Positions 1-12,700 of a stretch of 64,000 nt of DNA are shown piece after piece. Each line of letters starts with the position of its first letter. Position 1 is the first letter of the stretch. A model generated the notes under the pieces. The model saw only the letters and a list, made by a program, of their open reading frames with translations. It did no database searches and was not told where the DNA came from. Made by a program: the position numbers and the translations under genes. This DNA is from Desmodesmus armatus (taxonomy: Eukaryota > Chlorophyta > Chlorophyceae > Sphaeropleales > Scenedesmaceae): NCBI GenBank assembly GCA_007449985.2, contig VIIQ02000051.1, positions 1 to 64,000 of the forward strand, written 5' to 3'.

Positions 1-3000
1 ACAAGCGAAGTGCATTCGCACGGCCGTCAACAAACAAGGAGTGAGGAACGATAAGTTGCACGCGCGAGTTACGTGCGCTCCCGCCCACTAACACCGACAC
101 TCAAGTGCACTCTTCATCCGAAGGCACTGGGGGAAGTTGCACTTGGACCTTGGCTGGCAACAAGCCAGCATCTCTCGTCCTCAGCATACAATGTTGTTGT
201 CAACAACAGCCCCTGATCCGCAAATCACACATGCTGCCGACGACCTACCATGCCATCCCATGCAGGCTGTGTCGCCACACCGTGTGGCTCCAAGGGCCCA
301 GGTCAGAGCTGGGCTTGAAGATTGGGTTTCAAACAGATGCACAGCAAGGTGGAATTTCACACTGTGAGAAGGGTGACGTGTCACAGCAGCAGCAGCCAGC
401 GTGGCTGGCTGGCTGCTTGCAGCGGCTTGTGCAGATAGCAGGACGATGTGGGGCAGGACATCATACATGGGTACCGCAGTATGGCCCCGTTTTTGTGTCC
501 TGAGGGTGCACTGGGTGCTCCCAGTATTGCGAAACAACAGAGCAAACATGTGGCACAGCAATGTGCCTTGTCAGTGTCTGCAGGCACAGCCACTGACATG
601 AACGTGCTGCTGGATGCTTCAGCAGCACAGCCGCTCAGCCAGTCACACCTTTCATAACAGGTCACACCTTTCAAGTGTTTCACTCGTGGATAGCACTCCC
701 ATAATGTCCAGGCGATTTCGAACCCAGCTCACCACTGACAACCAATTGATGCATCCTGGACCGTACCTGGTCCACACCAATGCCTGATCTTGTCCAAACC
801 AGCCTCACCGCGTAAGCTGGGGCGCAACCAGTGAGAGGCCCACGCCTATCAGATCAAAGGTGCACAGCCACTAGCTTGTCACACGGTGTGGCAGTCAGCC
901 AGCGTCCCCAATACAATGCAATCAAATTTGTGATACTGGATCGTGACACATCACACGTGTTGGCACCGTCCCCACATTGTGTCTGAAAGCACGCATGTGC
1001 CCATCAGTGAGTGCTGTCCCACCCCATGACGCCACACACTACGTGATCCTGCACGTAGGCGGTCTGTACCCACACTGCTCGAGTGGCTTGCCGCATGCCC
1101 CCACTTACACCTTACCCCACACTGAACCCCAACATAACCGCCCACACCCACAGCGCAGACACGCACAGGCTTCAGTCCAGGTCAGTCAAACATGCGCACA
1201 AAGCAGAGCGCAAGCTCATCACAATTTGCATCACAATTTGCATCACACAGACACGCATATCCCATACAGTTTGGATTCGACAGCGCCACATACTTATCAG
1301 TGTGAAGCACCAAGAGAGAGCCGGTAGCAACTCAACTCTTGTGCAGTGTATATTTGTGGCAGGCCAGCGGCCTCCACAACTACAACCGGATGGGTACCCA
1401 TCTGTACAACACCACATGAGACATTACACATGTCCCCAACATCCATCCCATGCTTGCCACCCAAGTTGCCACCAAAGCACTGTGAGACAAGCTTGAATTG
1501 GGGTCCAACCCAATCGCATCATGCCTTGTGTCAAGGACCCTCCAACATCACAAGCCTTGAGAGTCACACCGCATAGGTCAAGTCCCACACACCACATGCC
1601 GCAGCATTATGATGGCAGCTTGCATGTGGCAGCTGCCAGAGCTGCAAACCTCCTATGCATGTGCCACCGTCGCAGGCCGTGCTGGCACTCACACCACGCA
1701 AGAGGTCATAACTGTAGCAACCATTGTAACACACACCCCAGCGACTGCCCTGCGCAACCTTCCGGGCAATGCAGGCGCACTGCATTCTGCACGCTGGTGC
1801 AGATAGGGCTACTGCCGCAGGCTAAGCCTGCATGGAATGAATCTTTCAGAACCTTTGCAGCCCGTACTGCAATAGGGAACTTATGTACCTTGCATCGCAT
1901 CAGCTGGAGGGCACGCCAGAGCTGCTACAGCTGCAAAGCTCGACACAAGAGGGCAACAGGACGGACCAGAAACCAAGCCGACGCCTGCGCACACTATTCG
2001 GCAGGTGTTAGCAGGCGCAACGCATGCGTTTCGTTAAACGCACAATTCGGTCCGGAACACCATACAGACATGGATACAGCCCAGGATGAAAATGATGGAG
2101 CTGCTGCAGAAATGCATGGCAGCGAGCCTGTCGTGTGCAGGGCCCTATGATGGGCTGAGAGGCATGGAGACGGCACTCAACAACACATTGGCCTTCAAGG
2201 CCAACGCACAAAACACCACATATGCACAGATGGTACCCTTGGCAGTCCATTCCGAAACAACAAGCACTGGGGCAACACAAGCACCGATCCCAGAACAGCA
2301 ACAAGATCCAAGCACGTCAGAGCGTGCGCGCGCGCGCGGGGGAATCAGGGAGTAGCATGGTCAGAGGCCCTACAAGGCCACAACAGGCTGGGCGGCCAGC
2401 ACAGAATCTGCATCGGATGCAGGCCAAGTCAGTGCAGTTTTTCAGACATTGTCGACCCCGCAGCAGCGGGTGACTCTCACACACAAACACCGAGCGCTCA
2501 AACAAACCAACCAACAAATCAAAAAACAACAGCCAAGACCCCACGTGTACACAAGCACCGTCTGTGCAAGGGAGGGCCTTGATAGTTCTCATGAGGCTGA
2601 AGGAGAAGAGGATGGGGGCACACCACGTGGTGTGTAGCGCTGACTTGCTGTGATGCATGGAAGCATGTGCATGTGCTGCACTAACAGGCCACAAGCCGGG
2701 TCAAGGCACGGGCACGCCTGCTACTGATATCATACATGATCACTGTGACACAGCCGCCTTGTGCAGGCAACACATTAGGAGACAGGGCCTAGTGCTGCAT
2801 GTCTGCCTCCTAATTTGGCATCAACAGGCATGCACACCCACGCATGTCACACTATGACAAGAGCTCACGACTAAAGGGGAACTTAGTGCAGTGCAGCGCC
2901 CTTGTCCATCCACACAAAAACCAGGCACTTAGGGCTGTTGGCCCTGCAATCCCACAAACAAAAAGAGAACAGTGCTGTATCCACCACCGAAAAGGGGTGA

Positions 3001-3360
3001 TCGCCACACCCAAACCTCAACGCCACGCATGCAGTACCCCATGGCAGGTCTGCAGTAACAAATGTAACAACCCACAGCAGCACCACAGGATCCTATATGG
3101 TCCAGGATTATAAGCACTGTGTGCTAAGACGACAGCAGCAAAGTGCGCGCAGCAGGCACCACGAAAGGCTCAGTAATGAGCCTGTCTTGTGCTGCTGCTG
3201 CAGACAGCAGACAGCAGGGGGCCTGGCTAAAGCTGCTGTTTCAAGCACTGCCGGTGACCCTGACAGACAGTCTCCACACGTTACCACCAGTTCAGGGGAC
3301 AAGAAATCCCCACCCTGCAAGCCAGCGTCTCTGTGGAGAGCGTGTAGCAGGGGTAGCAAC

Positions 3361-3650
3361 ACACAGTACGTCCATGTACTTTCCATCCAGACAGTGCGGC
3401 TATGTACTGCCCATCCAGTCAGTATGTCCATGTACTGCCATCCACACAGTGCGGCTATGTACTGCCCATTACGCAGAGCGGCTATGTACTGCCCCTCCAG
3501 ACAGTACGTCCATGTACTGCCCAACCAGACAGTGCGTCCATGTACTGCCCAACCAGACAGTACGTCCATGTACCGCCCAACCGGACGGTATGTCCATGTA
3601 CCGCCCAACCAGACTTACGTCCATGTACTGCCTATCTAGGCAGTACAGCA
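3361..3650. repeat. 28-bp minisatellite, about 10 degenerate copies
   Basis: A unit of about 28 bp repeats in tandem. Each copy carries the core CCATGTACTGCCC or the variant CTATGTACTGCCC, joined by AACCAGACAGT-type linkers. Copies toward the right end are the most alike (AACCAGACAGT spacing); those on the left are more diverged and vary slightly in length. It is non-coding as far as I can see: because 28 is not a multiple of three, frames rotate between copies. Confidence 0.9.
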
Positions 3651-4480
3651 GCATTCAGTCACTGCCAGGCAGGGCATGCAACCATCCCTAGCATGGGTAT
3701 AACCGTCACCCGAGTGTCTTGCTCACAAAGTCAAACTTGGAAGTTGAAATCATTGTGAAGGCACACATTTAACTGTCACTCCCACCAAGACTCCCCCGCA
3801 AAAGAGCGCTGTCACAACAGCGCCAAAAGAGACTCGCACAGTGTAGACAGACACAAAGACAGTTTGCTGATGGTATCGGTGCAGCTGCCACCACAGAGCA
3901 CACTCACTCCAATAGGTCACATGACGCCTGCCGGCTACACCCACACACGACGACGCAGCAAACACATCCACATCCACCACAAAAGGTGAAAGTGCAGCCC
4001 TTTCAGTACCTCGGGTTGTGTTGTCCATCCGAAATGAAGACACCGGCACTTTAGGGAATGCGCACACAGCACGCCATAGATCTATCACTCCCCACCACCC
4101 GCATGCTTGCGGCAACGGCAGCCTGCTGGCTGCAATCCTCCTCAACATCCAGCCATGCGGTGTGTCATGCTGTGCTCTGTCCTTGCGGGAACCGTCCCAG
4201 GATCCCTCCCATGTGCCTGGCTCCCTCAATGCAAACAGCCCCGACATGCTGCTGCTGCGCCCCTGCATGTCCTATGCAGACGGCTGTGCCAGGAGCACAG
4301 TGTGTATACTGTATGCACAATGCAGCGCAGAAGCGCACTGCCAGGTCGTGCACTTCTTGGCCTGATGAAAGTACTTCCAAGTTGTAAGGCGCTGCTTCCT
4401 CGCAACATATGCCACGACACCGAGAAAAAGTGAAAATTTGGGCTCATGCCAAAAGCCCACAAGGCCGCCAATGTGCAAAC

Positions 4481-4530
4481 AGCATGCGGTCGAAGAAGGG
4501 CACGCACAGCATGCGGTCGAAGAAGGGCAC
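4481..4530. repeat. 27-bp direct duplication
   Basis: AGCATGCGGTCGAAGAAGG followed by GCAC occurs twice, at 4481 and 4508, with perfect identity over 23 bp. A second small duplication lies just downstream: TACTATTCATGCTAGCCCC occurs twice between about 4659 and 4696. Both are simple local tandem duplications in non-coding sequence. Confidence 0.85.
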
Positions 4531-5201
4531 TACACAAGGCTTGCATGGATGCAAGGGCAACATGACCTCATGCAGATATCCAATCCCATGGCTATGTCCT
4601 CAACTGCTGACACCACACAAGCACAGCAGCCCAACCAACAAAGCACCAGCCCCCTTACTATTCATGCTAGCCCCCGTACTATTCATGCTAGCCCCATTGA
4701 AGTGTGCATGTGTGTGACAACCACAACTGTCGACATCCTCACATCTGCAAAGGAAGCAAACCAAACACGGTGCATATACGCGCAACAGGCGCCAAGTTGT
4801 GCTGGACACATTATGCTCTTCCACAGAAAGGCAAACAAGCTGTGAGCAAGAAGCCAACACCAACACATGACAACACAACCACAGCAGATGCTCTCTCGGC
4901 AATACGTCAACCCACAGACAAGAGGTCAATAGTGCAGACGTGCTCCGCCCTGCACCACATGGCGTTGGCTGCATCTGCTACAGATACACGAACAAAGTGT
5001 CCAGAACAAGGCGCTGCGCGCCACACACATCAAGCAACAGCACGGCACCCATGCGATACTGCTACCCACTGATTGCATCCTGCTGCTGCTGCAGGAACAA
5101 GAGCAGCAGCTTCCACATGACTCCAGCAAGAAACTTGAAGCTGCCCGCTGGAAAATCAGCATGCCGACAACCTGCCCATGAGAGCGCTGCCAGCGCCCCC
5201 C

Positions 5202-7843
5202 CTACATCCCCAGCTGGCTCTTCAGGTGCTGCACACTTGCATGCAGCAGTCTCACTTGCTGCTGCATGGCGTTCAGCCGACCTTCATGTGCTGCAAACAG
5301 ACCTGGCCGCTGTCCTGCAGGGTGTGCTGGCATCAACGGGTACACGGGCTGCAGCTGCATGGCCACAGGACAGCAAACGGCTGGGCGGGAAGCTGCCCGA
5401 AGCATCCTGCAGGCACAAGTTGTGCTGACATGGGTCCTGCAGGTACCAGGAAGCCAGGTACAGCCGGTGCGCCAGAGCAGGCAGAGGGTGCTGCAGCTGC
5501 TGCCATCCCCTCTGCAGGAAAGCCTTGCAGCAGCTGCTGTGGCAGCGTGTAGGGCACAGCTGGCGCAAAGCACATGCCGAAGCGAGGCGCGGCAGGGCTC
5601 TGACCTGCAGCAGCCAGCATGGTTGCAGCACTGCTGCTGTGGGAGCGCATGATTGCTGCAACGCTGACGTCGCCGCTGTCGGGGCACTGCTGGCTGCTAC
5701 TGCTGTCACTGCGGTAGTTGCTTGCAGAGATGCTGCGCTGGCTGTGCAGCCCGCCGGGCGCCGCTGTGCTGAGCTGGCAATCCTGTCCTGCAGGGCTGAA
5801 GAGGCCGCTGTCCTGCACCAGCAGCTCCGCCAGCTGTGCTGACACCCTCTGTGCTGCAGGATCAAGGGGTGGGGCGGGTGCGTGTGCTATAGCGCTGTCC
5901 AGAAGCGCAGCGACAAGCTCCGACTCAAGCATCAGCTCGAGCTCCTGACTGCTGTCGCCCTGCAGGGCCTGCGAATACTCCGGCAACATGCTGTCGAAGC
6001 CAGCAGACTGTGCTGGAGCGGCCGCAGCAGCAGCTGGGGCCAGCACAGGGGCCAGCTGCTCTGCTTGGAGCCAGCTGGGAGTCCCTGGCAACAGTGCAGG
6101 GCCAGCACGCATGGCTTCCTGCATGCTAGGAACCTGCAGGACAGCACCTGCATCTGCGCATGGGTCCGTGGGTGCATGGGCTGCTGCAGGACATGCCCAA
6201 GGGCCTGCGTCCTGGCTGCTGCAGTTGCTGCCAGGAGGACTGCTGCTCTCCAGGATCCCAGCTGCGAGCAGGTCGTTGAGGATGTCCATGCTCATGGTGT
6301 TGTCGTCAGCACACGGCACAGGGCCCTGCAGGAGAGCGCTGCTGCCTTCGAAGGCGAGCAGCACTTCGTCAACTGCTGCTGGGGACATGAGGCAGTCCCA
6401 TTCAATGGGAGTGAGCGGCTCACTGCTGGCAGCAGTCGACGCAGCGGTGTGCCTGCTGCAGCTGCGGGAGTCACTGCCGCTGCTGCGTGCGCTGCGGGGC
6501 TTATGGTTGCTGGGCAGCTGCCTGCGGCGCTCCAGGCGCATGCGGCACGACCTGCAGGAGACGTGCGCATAAAAGCAGCAAGGCAGTAGTTTGGTTGTGA
6601 GTGTGTGCACATGTGCAGAGCAGCAGATATGGCATGGCCATTGTCCGCTGCCCAGCATACGCTGCCAACAGCTGCTATGTGTGCCTCAATCACGCTGCTA
6701 TGCATCAGACAAGGCAGGGGCACAGGTTGCTACTAAGTGAAACTCCCAGACAGAGCAGCAACGATAAAGGAGCAGGGTACAATTTGGTTACACAGCATCA
6801 CCCATGGAAGTGCTCACTTCTTGTCATCGTCAAAGAGCTCCACCTCCTGCAGTTTGCCGCACTGAAAGCAGTACCTATGCACATCAGACAGCAGGCAGAG
6901 GCACCCATTGAACGTTTCCGCTGCCAACTTTGAGCATGGCATGCAGCCGTTCAGTTCAAAGCTGCTTTGCCAGGGTTTTGCATCGGCACTTCCACTCAGC
7001 ACTTGGTATCAAGCTCTCCATGCTGTCATGGGCTGGCCAGCTCTGACAAATACTGCCCACAGCCACCCTGCTTCTCCTGTGCAGGGGTGGACTCAGTCCC
7101 TTCTGGCCACAGAACCAACGCAATTGCAAGAATCAACCGACGCTCACCTGTACAGCTGGTCTGTGCCTGGTAGCCTTACGTGCTTGGCCTGTATGGGGTC
7201 AATACACATTGAACATGCGCACATGTTGAAGCCAGGCAGACATGCCAATCATGCTGATCTTGGCAACACCAGCACCAACGGGCGGGAAAACAGTACTAGT
7301 ATGGCTCAGCGGACACGATACCGTGGTCCCTGCCAATCCACCACCACGTGCACACTGCACCTGCAGCCACTGCACCCTGAAAGGCAGGCCACCCTGAAAC
7401 CAACAGCCAGCGGGTGCAAGACCGCTCCTGTACGAACGTCGCGATGGGCGTCCCACTGACCTGCATGTGCTCCTGGCACAAATGCTTTCGTTGGCAGTAT
7501 GTCTTTTTCTCGTTTATGAGAACCGCGGAGCAGCCGCGAGCCTGCAGGCATAAACACGAAAGCTGTTGGTTCACCCGCCATGGCTGCATGTGTCGGTGCA
7601 GAGCGTCAAGACGCATGGTGAGTCTGTAACGTTGCTGGTACAGCACGGTGGGCTGCAGCAACGCAGCAGATGTACGGTACTATGGATGCTGAATGTGGGG
7701 GGCACTGGCACCTGGCATTGTGTTCCCCGTTGCGCCTTTTTCCTCTTCGTCACCCCCTGAGGTTGATTACTAGAACGAGAGAGCCCTCCACCCTCCAAGG
7801 GCCTGAACAGCGGAACCAGGGCAGAAGCAGCAGGATCAGACAC
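5202..7843 (-). CDS. SBP-box (SQUAMOSA promoter-binding-like) transcription factor, gene 1
   Basis: Nuclear DNA-binding regulator of the plant/green-algal SBP family. Exons read on the minus strand: 7712-7843, 7461-7541, 6818-6927, 6551-5447 and 5354-5202; their sum is a multiple of three (about 526 codons). The SBP domain is split over exons 1-4: TQCQ ends exon 1, ARGC with CQRKHLCQEHMQ is exon 2 (zinc site 1, Cys3His), RYCFQCGKLQE with FDDDKK is exon 3, and SCRMRLERRR opens exon 4 (zinc site 2 and basic nuclear-localisation tail). The canonical His of zinc site 2 is Gln here. The rest is Ser/Ala/Gln-rich. A C-terminal helix (RLNAMQQQVRLLHASV) resembles the end of SBP gene 2. Joining it needs a 92-nt intron (5355-5446, GTACCT donor), which is inferred. 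The true start is unresolved: the frame begins at a GTG at 7843 and stays open upstream, so a 5' exon may be missing. It has no ankyrin repeats, unlike CRR1-type SBPs. Confidence 0.88.
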
Positions 7844-9792
7844 ACCATGCCCATCTAGGCTACACCAAACGTGAGCGCGTCGCCTCGCTGCAGACTAACC
7901 TCAGACCACAGCACATTTGCTTCTGTCCCTCCTGGGTCTTCTGAAAGCGGACGAGTCACTGTCACCACTGCAGGAAGTGCTTTCGACGTCGCAAATCGAC
8001 CTATGTGAGGTTGTTTATGCGCACTTTGCTTATTGGTTGACCTTTAAATCGTTGCTCATCAACGTTGCGATGCCTGTCTTTCCTGCTTCCTCCCGGGAAG
8101 TGGGAAGATCGAGGTGGGAACACGAGTGACTGTTCAGTGAATGCCGAAGCTGAAGACAGGGTCCAAGCAAGTATATTACTGCCTCTCGATGTACTCCGTA
8201 GCTACCCACATGCACGAGCAGGCCCCCTGTGAAAGCTGCCACACAGACAGCTGTACAGGTGCCACACTTGCTTCTCCCCATGCAACACAGCCTTGGGGGT
8301 GTCCTCTGTTGATAGTAACCTGAATACGAAGGTTGATTGGGGCAAACGCAGCAGCTCTTCAGGTGGCCTCCTGTGCAGACATCCTTTTGCACAGTTTGAA
8401 CACACTGTAACAGGCAAATACAGGGCGCTACCGCACCTGCAGGTGCTGAGGTAACCCAGCTGCCTGTATGTTATTCTGAAATGGCTGTTGGGAAGCCATA
8501 GAAGCATTCACATCCTGCTGCCACAGCAGCTACGGCACCAGTTGCTGTCACAGAGAGTGGCGAGCATGGCAGCGCCACCCAGAGAGCCACCCCTTGTTTT
8601 AGGCCCTCCTTGTTTTAGGCCCTCCTTGTTTTAGGCCCTCCTTGTTTTAGGGTTGCTCCAAGACTGATGCAGCAGTGCAGCTGGCAGTCCGTTTCTCAAC
8701 GTCTGGGTCACTCTCTGCAGCGCTGTAGCCCTGTTCAGCATGCCAGAGCTGTCAACCGCGATGTCTTCGCAACCACCCTTATGTGTTACAGCACTCACAC
8801 TGGCAATCAATATGTACATGCGCGCAAGCCCCATAAACACGTGCATTGCTGCAGCGTCTGCAGCGCCAAGCCAGGACAAGCCATGCCGTGCATGACACAA
8901 CCTCACTGAGTCAGGACTGGACGCCTTCTATTGTACTGTGAGGTTGCTTTGTTAGGCTTTTGTTGCCTGGGGTGGCGGTGGGGGACCCCAGTGCTAGCTA
9001 CATTGTGTTACCATCTTGTGTGTTCCCAGTGTCTCCACAGGAAATCACGCTACCTCCCCGGTTCCGGGCACTGTCTCACTGAGTCAGGTTGCTCAGGGCA
9101 GTGGCTGTAGGCTGCGCCTTGCTATCTAAAAACAGAGAGAGGCCATCTGGCCGGCCAAGGTCCATCCCCAGCTGGAAAGACACATGGATACAGTGACATG
9201 GTTGACCAGCTCCGCTTTCAACTGAAGGGAGAGGGATGACCCCGCTTCGCGCACCCCATCCAGAGTTTCCCCAGCACCATGACCACGCAGCAACCAACCA
9301 AATCAAATGCATCAACTGCACATCATCATGCCTAGCGCACATGCAAAGCATGGACTGGTTTGATCCAATTCCATGCATCAATACACAGGCCCGCAAAGTG
9401 AGTCAAAAGCCAGAGATCACACCACCACAAGCAGGCCTTCCATGCCCTGCCAAACTGGAACTGCAGGCCCCGCCCCACAGCCCGTTGTTGAGCGGCATGC
9501 TCACCATGGCCCCCAGCTCAACAGCCAACACCAACAGGCCACCTGCTGCAGCTGCTGCTGACGTGTCGAGCCTCACCCTAAGGCGCACTACCCACCATCC
9601 CTTTTTGAACTGGTTACAAGGCTGCGGAAGCATGTGGCTGGCCACACGCACAGATAGAAGGTGCTGTTGCAAGCCTTGCTGTGCAGGGGCTGAAACGAAT
9701 CCATCAAGGAAGCACGCCCACCAACCTGATCCCTGAGGTCCATCCATCCTGCCCCTCATCCTCGCCCTCACCCGCACCCTGGCGAGGGGCGA
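7844..9792. other. Intergenic: SBP gene 1 upstream side and coiled-coil gene downstream side
   Basis: No supported gene. The part near 7900-8110 is less CAG-rich and contains an inverted CCAAT (ATTGG at about 8034) and a TTTAAA, consistent with a promoter or 5' UTR for the minus-strand SBP gene, though no start site can be fixed. A 16-bp tandem repeat lies at 8591-8651. The 9100-9790 part is A/C-rich like a minus-strand 3' flank and probably holds the 3' UTR of the coiled-coil gene. Confidence 0.5.
8591..8651. repeat. 16-bp tandem repeat, about 3.8 copies
   Basis: CCTTGTTTTAGGCCCT is repeated head to tail without mismatches until the last partial copy, which ends TTTTAGGG. It is intergenic. 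The TTTTAGGG at the end matches the Chlamydomonas-type telomere unit, but the array period is 16 bp, so I do not call it telomeric. Confidence 0.9.
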
Positions 9793-12700
9793 TCAGCTCG
9801 TCTGCAGCATCCACTGCGCGTTGCGTTTGATCGCGTCCCTCAACTCGTCAAACTCCTTCCTTAACGGGGCCACAGCCTGACTGCCCGCCTCCTTCCGCAA
9901 CGTCACAAGGCTGGCATCCAGCGCCGAGTGCATCTTCTTCTCCAGCGCTACAGTCACCTCCGCCTTCATACCTGTCGCCTCCGCCTTCGCCTGCTTGGCA
10001 GAGCCGTCGGCGGCTGCGGCGGCTGCGGCGGCTCCCTGCGCAGAGCCGTCGGCGGCTGTGGCGGCGGCCGCCGCCTTGTCGGCGGCTGCGGAGACCTTCT
10101 CGAGGGCGGCTGCTGCTGCGGTGTCGAGCTGCTTCTGCCGCTGCTCCAGGGCGTCAGCGACCTGCTTGTCCACTGTGGCTTGCACCTGCTTCTGCAGGGC
10201 CTGCATGCAGCGCGGGCGAGCAAGACAACAACCGTTATTATGAAAACGCCCAACAGCCCTACCCCTCACTGACTCGGTCAGCCACCATTCCCTGCGTCTC
10301 CAACCGTTGGAACTTTCATGTCCCAGATGTCCAGGCACCTGTCGCGGTCCTGTCCTGAAGAATGCTACTCCAAGTGCCCTGCCAACACAAGGAGCCCTCA
10401 TCACAATGCTGCGCAATCACCACCAGCAGCATGATCATGCACGCGCAGCAGCGCACCAGGCCAACCTGCTCTCACCTCGGAGCCAGCCTTGACTCGCTGC
10501 TCCGCCCCATCTGCTGCCGCCGCCTTGATCTTGTCACCCCAACCCTCCAACTCCTTCAGTAGCTCCCCCTTGGCTATTGCCACCTGCATGCAAGGCATAC
10601 GATCATGCTGCTCAACATCCTATGGCGTGATGCACACAGCCTTCAGAGCCCACTTGATGCACACTTCATTGATGCAGATTTAGCTTTGTGTACGTCAAGG
10701 ACATACACAAGCAGTCTGTGCTGAAAACCGGACTTGGTGGCAGCAAGACGGCACCAGTAGGCTGCAAGACGTCAGCTGTCACAGTTGGTATTGAGTCAAT
10801 CAGAGTGCCCTTCCAAGGCAGACACCTCAGCAGTGAGCCACTCACCTGTTGCTTGACAAGCGCCGCTGCTGCATCTTGCGCCTGCTGCAGCAGTGCTGTG
10901 TCGCGGCCAGGTGCTGCTGCCGTGTCTGCTGCCATCTTTTGCCTCAGCTCGTCAAGCTGCCTGGTGGCAGCAGCTGCTGACGCGTCAATAGCCGCCCTCC
11001 ACTCCGTTCTGCGGAGCACCAGCACAACAAGACAGCAGAGTGGCAGTGGTGTGGGTTTTAGGCTGTCTAACACACATGCCAGGGAGGCTCTTTGGGTGCT
11101 ATGATAGCAGACTTGCCAGGCTTGGTGCAACACCTCTGCTCCAGTCCACCAAGCGGCCACAATTGTGGCTGCTTGCAAGCAGCAGATGCCTCGGAGGTCT
11201 AGCCTCACTACAGTCTGCAGCCAGTTACAACTTGAGCCGCCTGCAGCTGGTGCTGAACAGCAAACGTGACAGGACTCTGCCTGCACTGCAAACTGCACAA
11301 CCTATCTACAAACATAACCTCAAGTGACTGCCAAGCTGCCTTGGGTTATGCCACATCTCCACACGTTGGGAAACCCACCCACCCACCCACCTCAGTTCTT
11401 CCAGCTTTGTGTCAGTGAGGGCGGCCTTGCCTGCCGAGCTGTCTTTCACCTTCCCTGTCAGTCAGCACCAAGAAGACAGTGTCACACGGTGAACAAGCAG
11501 CCACGCTGCAAACTAACCGCCGGAAAGGTCACAGCAGATGGACAAGCAACGACAAACCAGCGAACCCCATTACATAAGGCTCGACAAACACACCTGTCAG
11601 CAGCAACTCCAGCTCACTCAGCTTGCCATCCACTTCCTTCTGCAGCTGCGCAGTCGTCTGCGCCAGCGCGGCACGCTGCTGCTGTTCCTGTTGGCTGAGC
11701 GCCTCTTGCTGGGCCTGCTGCTGCTTTGAAACCGAGGCAGCCTGGTCTTGGAGCTGCTGCTTGAGAGCATCTTGGGCTGCCTGCTGCTTTGACAGAGCCT
11801 GCTGCGTGCTGCCCTCCTGCTGCTGCAGCCGCGTGACGAGGTCGGACTGCATCGCTGCTGCGATGCGCTGCGCTTGCTGGACGGCGTCAGCACAACCGTC
11901 TGACATTTCCTTGCGCAGCTGCAGGAGGCACGCAGCAGCCAAGCAACATCAATACAGTACAGTACTGGGGACACAGTCCCAATCTCGGCGCTAGCCAGCG
12001 AGCCAGGGGCTCATGAGGGTGCCCAGAGGGCCTAGGGATGTTCCCCAGTCTCTCAGGACAGGTGCGATGACATCATGATGATCATCCTGAACGGTGGCCG
12101 TTTGTGACATCCGACTCAGCTCATGTAGACTCATGCATGCGGCTGTCGACGAGGGAGCGGGGATCAATTCGTCACTCCGTGTAAGAAGCACCCCTGAGAT
12201 CGATCTCCTGCCCACCTGTTTAAGTGTCTCCTTGATGCTGCCGTCAACCTGCTTGCCAGCTGCCCGCGCAGCCCCCATGCGCTCGTCGAGCTCCTTGCGC
12301 ATGACATCCAACGCGATGACAAACTCGGGCCGTGGCACACACGCCGTAGCTGCTGTATCCAACGCCTGTGCGCGCGGGGAACAGTACAGAAGTCAGTGTC
12401 TCACGTCACCAGAACCCCATACCTGCTGCATTCCTAGTGATGAGGCCGTTGACTCATAAAATGTCTCATCAAGCATGCGACATCTACATGAAACGATGTT
12501 AGACTGGGGCACCAACCTGGAGCTTCTTCTGAAGGGCCGCCAAGCTCTCAGCAGTCTCTCGCCAGCGCGCCTCCTGCTGCTGCTGCGCCTTGGCGACAGC
12601 ATCAGCTGCCGCAGCGTCCGCAGCTGAAAGCACGGTGGCTTTGTCGCTGAGGGCTGCCGCTGCTGCCGCGGCTGCTGCATCGATCTGCAGGCAGCGCAAG

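Larger units (their letters stand above)
1..5201. other. Gene-poor flank downstream of SBP gene 1
   Basis: No reading frame here has recognisable domains, consistent splice sites or the CAG-rich codon texture of the neighbouring exons. The forward strand is A/C-rich, like the introns of the minus-strand genes, so part of it may be 3' UTR or read-through territory of the SBP gene that ends at 5202. It holds a 28-bp minisatellite (3361-3650) and small duplications near 4481 and 4659. The longest open frame (minus strand, 3750-4268, 172 codons) resembles nothing I recognise and is probably chance. Confidence 0.6.

Noticed and set aside
690..760. TTCGAACCC resembling a tRNA T-loop/B-box
   Set aside because: Neither orientation gives a paired T-stem or acceptor stem, so no tRNA can be folded.
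3750..4268. 172-codon open frame on the minus strand
   Set aside because: No domain, no splice context and an amino-acid mix of random type; it sits in A/C-rich sequence where long minus-strand frames arise by chance.
5202..7843. Naming SBP gene 1 CRR1 (copper response regulator)
   Set aside because: It lacks ankyrin repeats, the large CRR1 size and the C-terminal Cys cluster, and the zinc-site 2 His is missing.
8591..8651. TTTTAGG units as an interstitial telomere
   Set aside because: The 16-bp period and the intervening CCCTCC do not match a telomeric array.
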